Source of the DNA: Thiobacillus sp. UBA6205
GTDB lineage: Bacteria > Pseudomonadota > Gammaproteobacteria > Burkholderiales > Thiobacillaceae
Assembly: GCA_002421825.1 (NCBI GenBank)
Contig: DISR01000068.1
Coordinates: 1-7,111, forward strand
DNA length: 7,111 nt
Direction of reading: 5' to 3'
Shown here: positions 1 to 5,966 of the stretch, in pieces
How positions within the stretch are numbered: the first letter of the stretch is position 1
Layout of the letters: the number at the start of each line of letters is the position of its first letter
The notes under the pieces: model-generated
What the model saw: only the letters and a program-made list of their open reading frames with translations
What the model was told of the DNA's origin: nothing
The model's database searches: none
Translations under genes and position numbers: made by a program

Positions 1-54
1 CAAAAGTAGAAGCAAGAGATTTCTGATAAGCATGTTGTTCCCTTTATTTAAATT

Positions 55-210
55 TTGAACAAGGAGGACAAGAGGACAGGAGGAAAGCGATATCGAAAAG
101 ATTCGTCCCTGAATTTGCATTTCCTCTTGTCCTCATGTCCTCTTTGCAAAAAAGTTTCTTAGCGTACTTTCACTTTCACCAGCTCCTCGCCTTCCGTCGG
201 AATCGAATTA
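55..210. repeat. 156-bp tandem repeat, unit 1 (palindrome plus hynL tail copy)
   Basis: This is the outermost of three tandem units with an exact 156-bp period; the motif TTGAAC recurs at 55, 211 and 367. The unit begins with a palindrome whose arms lie at 59-86 and 120-147, with a 33-nt loop. Next come about 11 A-rich bases and then a copy of the last codons of hynL on the minus strand (159-191). It ends with about 19 bases that do not match the functional gene well. Over the shared length it differs from unit 3 at one base (147, C instead of T), and it differs from unit 2 at six bases. Homology fades to the left of 55. Sequence 1-54 is AT-rich and shows no gene or motif that I recognise. 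Confidence 0.93.
159..200 (-). pseudogene. hynL 3'-end fragment in repeat unit 1
   Basis: Read on the minus strand, this encodes the peptide GEELVKVKVR followed by TAA. It is identical at base level to the last ten codons and stop of the functional hynL. Upstream the frame reads NSIPTE instead of VTDPD, and homology is lost close to where HynD would cleave HynL. There is no start codon or ribosome binding site, so this is a remnant or duplicated tail and not a gene. Confidence 0.75.
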
Positions 211-366
211 TTGAACAAGGAGGACAAGAGGACAGGAGGAAAGCGATATCGAAAAGATTCGTCCCTGAATTTGCATTTCCTCCTGTCCTCATGTCCTCTT
301 TGTAAAAAAGTTTCTTAGCGTACTTTCGCCTTAACCAACTCCTCGCCTTCCGTCGGAATCGAATTA
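211..366. repeat. 156-bp tandem repeat, unit 2 (most diverged tail)
   Basis: The middle unit has palindrome arms at 215-242 and 276-303. A C at 283 gives its right arm the best pairing of the three tandem units, with 26 of 28 positions complementary. Its copy of the hynL tail (315-347) carries four substitutions relative to units 1 and 3. After the tail it shares with unit 1 the non-hynL bases up to 366. The units are too long and too spacer-free to be a CRISPR array. No transposase or tRNA lies nearby. Confidence 0.93.
315..356 (-). pseudogene. hynL 3'-end fragment in repeat unit 2
   Basis: Read on the minus strand, this encodes GEELVKAKVR followed by TAA. It has four base differences from the functional tail. 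Three are synonymous (CTG to TTG, GTG to GTT, AAA to AAG) and one changes Val to Ala. That pattern suggests the fragment descends from a once-functional, diverged large-subunit allele. It lacks a start and is not expected to be translated by itself. Confidence 0.72.
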
Positions 367-503
367 TTGAACAAGGAGGACAAGAGGACAGGAGGAAAGC
401 GATATCGAAAAGATTCGTCCCTGAATTTGCATTTCCTCTTGTCCTCATGTCCTCTTTGTAAAAAAGTTTCTTAGCGTACTTTCACTTTCACCAGCTCCTC
501 GCC
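367..503. repeat. 156-bp tandem repeat, unit 3, running into the 3' end of hynL
   Basis: This unit abuts the functional large-subunit gene. Palindrome arms lie at 371-398 and 432-459, with loop 399-431. The rest of the unit (471-503) is the genuine end of hynL, including its stop codon at 471-473. Clear identity with units 1 and 2 stops at 503, and a weaker gapped match continues for roughly 15 bases. The palindrome sits only 11 bases past the hynL stop codon. It could stabilise the 3' end of the mRNA, but it has no following U-run on the minus strand, so it is not a classical terminator. Confidence 0.9.
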
Positions 504-2249
504 ATCCGGGTCGGTCACGTGCACCGCGCAGGCGAGACAGGGGTCGAAGCTGTGGATGGTGCGCAGGATTTCGATGGGCTGCCTGGGATCGTGCAGCACG
601 TGGTTGTGCTGCAGCGCCGCCTCGTAGGCGCCCGGCTGGCCGGCGGCATCGCGCGGGCCGGCGTTCCAGGTCGAGGGCACCACCGCCTGGTAATTGGCGA
701 TCTTTTCGTTTTCGATCACGATGTAGTGCGCGAGGCCGCCGCGCGGCGCTTCCATGAAGCCGGCGCCCTTGGCGACTTTCGGCCAGGTCGAGGGCTCCCA
801 CAGTTTCTCGTTGAAAGTCCTGACGTCGCCGGCCTTGATGTTGGCCATGAGCTGGTCGAACCAGCCCTGCATGGCATCGGCGATGATCTTGGACTCCAGC
901 GTGCGCGCCGCCGTGCGGCCCAGGGTGGAGAACAGCGCCTGCACCGGCACGTCGAGCTTGTTCAGCGTCATGCCCACCAGTTCCCTGGTCGGTTCGTGGC
1001 CATTGGCGTACAACATCAGCACGCGCGCCAGCGGGCCGACTTCCATGGAATGCCCCTTCCAGCGCGGCGACTTGAGCCAGGAGTATTTCTGCTCGACGTC
1101 CAGATGCTCGTAGGGCGGCTTGGGCCCGGTGTAATTGAGCTCGGTCTCGCCCTTGTAGGGGTGCAGGCCGGCCTCATCGCCCACGCTGTACTTGTACCAG
1201 GAGTGCGAAACGAATTCCTGTATCTCGCCGTCGGCATGCATGTCCACGGGATGGATGGTCGAGAGGTCGCGGTTGAGGATGGCGCCGCGCGGGATAAAGA
1301 GCGAATCGGTGTCCCACATGGTCTTTTCCGGGAAGTCGCCATAGGTGAGGAAATTGCCGAGGCCCTCGCCCATGCCGCCCCATTCCTTGTAGAAGCCTGC
1401 GATCGCCAGGGTGTCGGGCACGTAGACCTGGTCGACGAATTCCTGCATCTGCCTGATAACGTTCTGCACCGTCTGCAGACCGACGAGGTTCAAGGCGGTG
1501 CCGGCCTGGTGGCCGCCGCGGCCCTTGCCGCCGTGGCCCTGTTCGCTAATGGCGCAGGGCACCCCGCCCACCAGGAACATGGGGTGCGGGTTCTTGCCAC
1601 CGAAGATGGCATGCAGCTTGACCACTTCGCGCTGCCAGGCAAGCGCCTCGAGGTAATGCGCCACCGCCATCAGGTTGGCTTCGGGCGGCAGCTTGTAGGC
1701 CGGGTGGCCCCAGTAGGCGTTGGAGAAGATGCCGAGCTGGCCGCCTTCGACGAAGGTCCTGACCTTCTTCTGCACGTCGGCGAAATAGCCGGGCGAGGAC
1801 TTGGGCCAGCCGCTGATGCTTTGCGCCAGTTCCGAAGTCGCCTTGGGATCGGCTTTCAGCGCGGATACCACGTCCACCCAGTCGAGCGCGTGCAGGTGGT
1901 AGAAGTGCATGACGTGGTCGTGCACGTACTGCGCGGCGATCATCAGGTTGCGGATCAGTTCGGCATTGCGCGGGATTTCGTACTTGAGCGCATCTTCCAC
2001 CGCGCGCACGCTGGCGATGCCGTGCACCAGGGTGCACACGCCGCAGATCCTTTGCGCGAAGGCCCAGGCGTCGCGCGGGTCGCGGTCCCGCAGGATGATC
2101 TCGATGCCGCGCACCATGGTGCCGGCCGAGTAGGCCTGGGTGATCTTGCCGCCGGCATCGGTTTCCGCCTCGATGCGCAAATGGCCTTCGATGCGGGTGA
2201 TGGGGTCGACGACGACCCTGTTTGCTTTGGCGTCCTGCATGGCAGTCAT
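471..2249 (-). CDS. hynL: [NiFe] hydrogenase large subunit, Isp type
   Basis: This is the catalytic subunit of 592 residues, a normal length for the family, and it should hold the NiFe(CN)2CO centre for reversible H2 oxidation. RIEGH lies at 19-23. The N-terminal nickel motif RICGVC at 67-72 gives Cys69 and Cys72. The C-terminal motif DPCLACAVH at 569-577 gives Cys571 and Cys574. By family rule the endopeptidase cuts after His577 and releases VTDPDGEELVKVKVR. There is no signal peptide, as expected for a subunit exported together with the Tat-bearing HynS. I chose the ATG at 2249 because GGAG precedes it by seven bases and conserved sequence starts soon after. The frame stays open to 2303, but that extension runs into a palindromic repeat. 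The gene is last in the operon, 130 bp after isp2. Confidence 0.96.
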   Translation of the reverse strand: MTAMQDAKANRVVVDPITRIEGHLRIEAETDAGGKITQAYSAGTMVRGIEIILRDRDPRDAWAFAQRICGVCTLVHGIASVRAVEDALKYEIPRNAELIRNLMIAAQYVHDHVMHFYHLHALDWVDVVSALKADPKATSELAQSISGWPKSSPGYFADVQKKVRTFVEGGQLGIFSNAYWGHPAYKLPPEANLMAVAHYLEALAWQREVVKLHAIFGGKNPHPMFLVGGVPCAISEQGHGGKGRGGHQAGTALNLVGLQTVQNVIRQMQEFVDQVYVPDTLAIAGFYKEWGGMGEGLGNFLTYGDFPEKTMWDTDSLFIPRGAILNRDLSTIHPVDMHADGEIQEFVSHSWYKYSVGDEAGLHPYKGETELNYTGPKPPYEHLDVEQKYSWLKSPRWKGHSMEVGPLARVLMLYANGHEPTRELVGMTLNKLDVPVQALFSTLGRTAARTLESKIIADAMQGWFDQLMANIKAGDVRTFNEKLWEPSTWPKVAKGAGFMEAPRGGLAHYIVIENEKIANYQAVVPSTWNAGPRDAAGQPGAYEAALQHNHVLHDPRQPIEILRTIHSFDPCLACAVHVTDPDGEELVKVKVR

Positions 2250-2256
2250 GAAATTT

Positions 2257-2260
2257 CTCC
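2257..2260 (-). promoter_or_regulatory. ribosome binding site of hynL
   Basis: GGAG on the minus strand lies seven bases before the ATG at 2249. It decides the start against the upstream in-frame ATG at 2303, which would add 18 non-conserved residues encoded partly by the palindromic element. Confidence 0.75.
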
Positions 2261-2290
2261 GTGAAGTATTCAAACCAAGCTGAAAATCGA

Positions 2291-2360
2291 ACAAGGAGGA
2301 CAAGAGGACAGGAGGAAAGACTCGCCTTTGGTTTTCCTCATGTCTTCCTGTCCTCTTTGT
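2291..2360. repeat. fourth palindromic element, between isp2 and hynL
   Basis: The arms lie at 2291-2318 and 2333-2360 and pair at 24 of 28 positions around a 14-nt loop. The left arm matches the left arms of the three tandem palindromes exactly. The loop is different and shorter than theirs, and the right arm is diverged. Within each arm an 8-9 base unit like ACAAGAGG repeats about three times. The element begins about 20 bases after the isp2 stop codon and ends about 40 bases before the hynL start, so it lies inside the presumed polycistronic mRNA. It could tune mRNA stability or the ratio of large to small subunit, or simply be a selfish intergenic repeat. Confidence 0.88.
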
Positions 2361-2379
2361 AAAAGCGCTTTCTTCATGC

Positions 2380-3642
2380 TCAGTCTTCCAGGTGTTCGGC
2401 CAGCAGTTCGGTCAGGCCCAGGAGTTGCGTGTTCATTTCGTAGTGGTCGATGCTCTCTTCCAGCGTGATGCGGCAGTTGGCGCAGAAGGTCACCATGGTG
2501 TTGACGCCGGTCTCCTCGATCTGCGCCTTTTTGCGCTTGAAGGCGGTGAAGCGCAGTTCCTCTGCAGCCGGCTCGTGGATGGCGGACGCGCCGCCGCCGC
2601 CGCCGCAGCACCAGTTCATCTTGCCGCGGTCGCTCATGGGACGGAACTCGACCACGACTTCCTTGAGCAGGGCTTCGGGTGCGTTCAAGACGCCGCCGCG
2701 GCGCACGATCTGGCAGGGGTCATGCAATGTGACCGGGGTCTTCAGCTTGTCCTTCATCTTCAGCACGCCCTTGCCGCGCAGTTCGTCGAGCAGTTCCAGC
2801 ACGTGCACGACCTCGAACTTGAACGGCCGCCCCATGAGGTTGGGTCCTTCCCAGCGGATGGCCATGTAGGCGTGGCCGCATTCGGGCGACAGCACCTTCT
2901 TCACGCCCAGCTTCTCGGCGGCGTTGACGATGCGCGAGACGATCTCGCGCGCGAGGTCGCTGTTGCCGATCTGGATGCCGGCGTTGGTGGCCTCGAAGGC
3001 TTCCGACGACAGCGTCCAGGTGATGCCGGCCTTGTTGAAGATTTTCGCCAGCGCGCCGATGTACTCGGGATAGTTGACGATTTCCATCGAGGACAGCAGC
3101 ACCATGTATTCGGCGCCGGCCTGGTCGACGGGGACCTTGTGGCCGCTGTCCGCCTCCACGTGCTTGATGACGTTCTGCACCGCCGGCCACTTCAGGCCCA
3201 TGGGCCCGCCCAGTTCGACCGTGCGCCTGGTGGCGCTGACGATGCCCGCCGGCGCGTGGCCGGACACCGCCATGCCCTCGCGCAGCTTGCGGATCATGTA
3301 GGTCAGATCATTGCCGACCGGGCACACCATGCTGCAACGCCCGCACAGGGTGCAGCTGTCGTAGACCAGTTCGCTCCAGGACTCCAGTTCGTCGTCGGTG
3401 ACGGGCTTGGCCAGGCCGGCCATTTTCGCCAGGCGTCCGAGCAGGGTGAATTCCTGCTTGTACACGCGCTTCAGCGGTTCCAGTTTGTGGATGGGCGTGT
3501 ACTTTGGATCGCCGGTCTCGGTGTAGAACAGGCAGGCATCGGCGCACAGGCCGCAATGCACGCAACTGCTGAAGAAACTGGCGACCGGCGCGTCGATCAC
3601 TTCCTTCAGCGCGTTGATGCCTCTTTGCAGGGATGCGGTCAT
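2380..3642 (-). CDS. isp2: Isp2, HdrD/DsrK-like iron-sulfur electron transfer protein
   Basis: This 420-residue cytoplasmic protein is expected to exchange electrons with Isp1. The N-terminal part is a two-cluster ferredoxin domain: Cys27, 30, 33, 37 and Cys97, 100, 103, 107 each follow CxxCxxCxxxC. The C-terminal half is of the CCG type found in heterodisulfide reductase HdrD and in DsrK. Cys310 (HDPC), Cys345-Cys346 (WCCGGGGG) and Cys387/Cys390 (FCANC) form one complete set, while the earlier CCG repeat retains only Cys255 (PECGHAYM). Isp2 proteins accompany group 1e hydrogenases. The partner may be a thiol/disulfide or sulfur carrier, but that is inference from homology. The start at 3642 follows AAGGAG, which overlaps the isp1 stop codon; the intergenic gap is 10 bp, implying translational coupling. 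Confidence 0.93.
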   Translation of the reverse strand: MTASLQRGINALKEVIDAPVASFFSSCVHCGLCADACLFYTETGDPKYTPIHKLEPLKRVYKQEFTLLGRLAKMAGLAKPVTDDELESWSELVYDSCTLCGRCSMVCPVGNDLTYMIRKLREGMAVSGHAPAGIVSATRRTVELGGPMGLKWPAVQNVIKHVEADSGHKVPVDQAGAEYMVLLSSMEIVNYPEYIGALAKIFNKAGITWTLSSEAFEATNAGIQIGNSDLAREIVSRIVNAAEKLGVKKVLSPECGHAYMAIRWEGPNLMGRPFKFEVVHVLELLDELRGKGVLKMKDKLKTPVTLHDPCQIVRRGGVLNAPEALLKEVVVEFRPMSDRGKMNWCCGGGGGASAIHEPAAEELRFTAFKRKKAQIEETGVNTMVTFCANCRITLEESIDHYEMNTQLLGLTELLAEHLED

Positions 3643-3652
3643 CTTCTTCTCC

Positions 3653-4312
3653 TTATACGGGGACGCCGCGCTTGCCGCTGATATCGCCGTTGTACCAGCG
3701 CGAGGCGAACAGCGTGACCACGTGGATCAGCTTGGTGAACGGCAGCGCGATGAGCAGCAGTTCGACACTGAGGATGTGCAGCGCCAGCATGGTCGTGTAC
3801 GGCAGCAGCAGGTGCTTGACCGCGAGGAAGCCGGTCAGGAGCGGCAGGAAGGTCAGCGCCCAGGCGAGGTAATCGCCGAAGGTCGACAGAAAGCGTTTGA
3901 CCGGATTGTTGATGCGGTCGAACAGCACCAGCAGCATGGTCGCCAATGTCACCACCGTCACTGCATCGATCACCTGCGAGGGCAGTCCTGGCCAGGAAAT
4001 GCCGAGCAGGCTTTCCACCAGCTTGATGTGCGGCGCAAAGAAGAACACGGTGATGAACAGGCCGAGGTGGAATATGTAGCCGCCGAAATAGCTTACCGGC
4101 GAACGCTTGAGCATGCTGTGCGGCGGCATGGAACGGCGCGCGATGGTATGCCATCCTGAAGCGCCGGCAACCTTGCGCGTCGGCGCCAGGTCTTTCTTGC
4201 GGCCGAGCGTATAGATCTCGACCAGGCGCCACAGCATGCCAAGCACGAATAATCCAAGCGCGATGTTGAGCCCAGTGCCGCGCACCCAGGTCAGGAATTC
4301 GATTTCGTTCAT
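3653..4312 (-). CDS. isp1: Isp1, NarI/DsrM-like cytochrome b membrane subunit
   Basis: This is an integral membrane protein of 219 residues, similar in size to NarI and DsrM. About five hydrophobic segments are visible, roughly at residues 14-34, 74-93, 112-131, 147-165 and 172-203. Histidines at 82 (YIFHLG), 95, 179 (ALHIL) and 197 (KLIHVV) are candidate axial ligands for b hemes; His82, 179 and 197 lie in membrane segments. Its expected role is to accept electrons from the periplasmic HynSL dimer and pass them to quinone or through Isp2 to the cytoplasm. The start at 4312 has GAGGAG eight bases upstream. It is coupled to isp2 by a 10-bp gap but separated from hynS by 140 bp that contain a strong hairpin. 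Confidence 0.92.
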   Translation of the reverse strand: MNEIEFLTWVRGTGLNIALGLFVLGMLWRLVEIYTLGRKKDLAPTRKVAGASGWHTIARRSMPPHSMLKRSPVSYFGGYIFHLGLFITVFFFAPHIKLVESLLGISWPGLPSQVIDAVTVVTLATMLLVLFDRINNPVKRFLSTFGDYLAWALTFLPLLTGFLAVKHLLLPYTTMLALHILSVELLLIALPFTKLIHVVTLFASRWYNGDISGKRGVPV

Positions 4313-4340
4313 GTTCAGATCTCCTCACACAGACAGGCTG

Positions 4341-4403
4341 CAGGAGGCCCGCCCTCGGGCCGATCGGGGGAATGATTCGATCGCGGCGAGGGCGCCGCTC
4401 CTG
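4341..4403 (-). promoter_or_regulatory. symmetrical hairpin in the hynS-isp1 intergenic region
   Basis: The plus-strand arms 4341-4366 and 4378-4403 pair as 6 bp (CAGGAG/CTCCTG), a 3x3 internal loop, 8 bp (CGCCCTCG/CGAGGGCG), another 3x3 internal loop and 6 bp (CGATCG/CGATCG), closing an 11-nt loop at 4367-4377. All 20 stem pairs are Watson-Crick. In the minus-strand mRNA this lies about 50 bases after the hynS stop and 28 bases before the isp1 ATG. There is no U-run after it, so I do not call it a terminator. A role in mRNA processing, stability or subunit stoichiometry is possible. It is unrelated in sequence to the purine-rich palindromes. Confidence 0.7.
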
Positions 4404-4452
4404 CCGAGCGCAGACGGGCTCTCTATTTCTGAATTGCTATCCCATGCACTGT

Positions 4453-5538
4453 TCATTTCTCAATATCCGACAGCGTGGTCTTCTCGTGCGCGGCCTTGGC
4501 GGCATTCTTGGACGCGCGGTTGGCGACGGATACCGCCGCGCCCGCCGCCACGCCGATGGCCGCCGCCGCACCCACGTACTTGAGCGGGTTGGCCGGGGTG
4601 GAGAGCGCCTTGTAAAAGCCGCCGGCGTCCCAGAAATCGGGCTCGGAACAGCCGATGCAGCCGTGTCCGGACTCGATCGGGAAGGAGGTCGAGTCGTTCC
4701 ACTTGGTGGTGGCGCAGGCGTTGTAGGTCACCGGCCCCTTGCAGCCCAGCTCGAACAGGCACCAGCCCTTGCGCGCGCCCTCGTCGTCGAAGGTCTTGGC
4801 GAACTTGCCCTGGTCGTAGAACGGACGGCGGTAGCAGCGGTCGTGGATGGTCTCGCCGTAGAAGGCCTTGGGCCGGCCCAGGCCGTCGAGTTCCGGCAGC
4901 GTGCCGAAGGTGAGGTAGTGCGCCAGCACCCCGGTAATGACCACGGGGATGGGCGGGCAGCCGGAAATGTTGACGATGGGCTTGTCCTTGATGATGTCGG
5001 ACACCGCCACCGCGCCGGTGGGGTTGGGGTTGGCCTTGGGAATGCCGCCGAAGGCCGCGCATGAACCCAGCGCGATGATGGCGGCCGCGCCCCTGGCGGC
5101 TTCCTTGAGGAGATCGAGGTTGCTGCGTCCGGCGATGCAGGAGTAGGCGCCGTCGAGCCCGGTCGCCACCGAACCGTCGACGATCAGCACGTACTTGCCG
5201 AAGTTTTCCTTCATTGCAGTCTGCAGGGCTTCTTCTGACTGGTGGCCGGCGGCGGCCATCAGCGTCTCCTGGTAATCCAGCGAGATCATGTCGAAGATCA
5301 GGCCCTCGACGCTGGGCGTGTGCGAGCGTGTAATGGACTCGGTGCAGCCGGTGCATTCCTGGAACGGCAGCCAGATCACCGACGGCCGTTTGGCCTTGCC
5401 CAGGGCTTCCGCCATGGCAGCGGCAGCACTGGGCGGCAGCGCCATCAGCGAGGCCAGCGAGGCGCAATATTTGAGAAAGGTGCGGCGGGACATGCCTTCC
5501 CGCTCCATGTGGTCCAACAGGGTTTCTTCCTTGTCCAT
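4453..5538 (-). CDS. hynS: [NiFe] hydrogenase small subunit with Tat signal
   Basis: This 361-residue electron-transfer subunit carries three Fe-S clusters. The Tat signal has SRRTFLK at residues 17-23, a hydrophobic stretch and an Ala-rich cleavage region near residues 37-44. Proximal cluster ligands are Cys62 and Cys65 (ECTGCTE), Cys160 (GSCAAFGG) and Cys194 (SGCPP). Distal cluster ligands are His232, Cys235, Cys260 and Cys266. Medial [3Fe-4S] ligands are Cys275, Cys294 and Cys297, with Pro287 between them. The two extra proximal cysteines of oxygen-tolerant enzymes are replaced by Gly. An Ala/Gly-rich hydrophobic segment (about 321-339) is probably the C-terminal membrane anchor, followed by a basic tail. 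An in-frame GTG at 5547 would add three residues, but AGGAGAGG sits eight bases before the ATG at 5538, which I prefer. Confidence 0.95.
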   Translation of the reverse strand: MDKEETLLDHMEREGMSRRTFLKYCASLASLMALPPSAAAAMAEALGKAKRPSVIWLPFQECTGCTESITRSHTPSVEGLIFDMISLDYQETLMAAAGHQSEEALQTAMKENFGKYVLIVDGSVATGLDGAYSCIAGRSNLDLLKEAARGAAAIIALGSCAAFGGIPKANPNPTGAVAVSDIIKDKPIVNISGCPPIPVVITGVLAHYLTFGTLPELDGLGRPKAFYGETIHDRCYRRPFYDQGKFAKTFDDEGARKGWCLFELGCKGPVTYNACATTKWNDSTSFPIESGHGCIGCSEPDFWDAGGFYKALSTPANPLKYVGAAAAIGVAAGAAVSVANRASKNAAKAAHEKTTLSDIEK

Positions 5539-5546
5539 TTTTCGCA

Positions 5547-5554
5547 CCTCTCCT
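5547..5554 (-). promoter_or_regulatory. ribosome binding site of hynS
   Basis: AGGAGAGG on the minus strand ends eight bases before the ATG at 5538 and overlaps the TAG stop of the preceding gene. It touches the alternative GTG at 5547, which makes that start too close to be used efficiently. The overlap suggests translational coupling of hynS to the hupH-like gene. Confidence 0.7.
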
Positions 5555-5966
5555 AGGAAATTTGCTTCAGATCGGATTGCAGTTTTTCATAAGCGTTTTC
5601 GATGTCCGCCCCGGCCGGCCTGACGATGGCCGGGATGTAAGCGACTTCGATGAATTCCGACACCACGCGCTCCTCGGTGTCGCAGTGCTGTACTTTCCAC
5701 ACGCCGGCATAGGCCGTTTCGGTGAGAACGGAGCGCCCGCCCGCCTCGAGAACGATTTCCACTTCGCCGCGGCCGAGCTTCGCATTTAGCCAGTCGCGGT
5801 CGGCCGGCGACAGCGGCAGGCTGCGCAGGTCGATGCTGCCCGCCTCGCCCGTTTCCAGCAGGCGGCCCAGCAGGTCGGCGATTTCGCTCAGCACGGCCTC
5901 GGCCTGCCCCGTCAGCGTCTCGTCAGGGGACAGCACATGAATGGGGATGTCGTTAATGGAGCGCAT
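5553..5966 (-). CDS. hupH: HupH-type hydrogenase expression/formation protein, single domain
   Basis: This 137-residue protein resembles the conserved HupH/HyaF C-terminal domain. Typical stretches are IDLRSLPLSPAD at 45-56, LGRGEVEIVL at 64-73, ETAYAGVWKVQH at 83-94 and FIEVAYIPAIV at 105-115. HupH and HyaF act in the cytoplasm on maturation of the hydrogenase small subunit and its Fe-S clusters before export. The usual protein is about 280 residues, so this copy is roughly half length; I see no frameshift or leftover coding sequence in either flank. The start ATG lies inside the last codons of hynD (14-bp overlap), with AAGGAG four bases upstream. The gene ends with TAG inside the hynS ribosome binding site. 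The domain assignment is by recalled motif only. Confidence 0.82.
   Translation of the reverse strand: MRSINDIPIHVLSPDETLTGQAEAVLSEIADLLGRLLETGEAGSIDLRSLPLSPADRDWLNAKLGRGEVEIVLEAGGRSVLTETAYAGVWKVQHCDTEERVVSEFIEVAYIPAIVRPAGADIENAYEKLQSDLKQIS

Noticed and set aside
118..432. Short frames starting at the ATG at 118-120, 274-276 and 430-432 on the minus strand, preceded by GAGG
   Set aside because: The ATG and GAGG are parts of the palindrome arm, the spacing is too short, and the roughly 20-codon product is not supported by anything else.
176..448. 90-codon open frame on the minus strand across the tandem repeats
   Set aside because: It consists of repeat sequence only, with two near-identical halves, no ribosome binding site and no resemblance to a known protein.
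371..459. Rho-independent terminator after hynL
   Set aside because: The stem is long and purine/pyrimidine biased, but no U-run follows it on the minus strand; the T-run lies before the stem.
55..503. CRISPR array
   Set aside because: The units are 156 bp, directly abutting, with no unique spacers and with coding sequence inside the repeat.
519..2264. 581-codon open frame on the plus strand
   Set aside because: It lies antisense to hynL, whose protein is clearly conserved. Long antisense frames are common in GC-rich genes, and the translation is rich in Arg, Gly, His and Val without a recognisable domain.
2250..2303. N-terminal extension of hynL to the ATG at 2303
   Set aside because: The extra 18 residues lie partly in the palindromic element, are not family-like, and the ATG at 2249 has its own GGAG.
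2392..3681. 429-codon open frame on the plus strand
   Set aside because: Antisense shadow of isp2, with a low-complexity translation and no motif.
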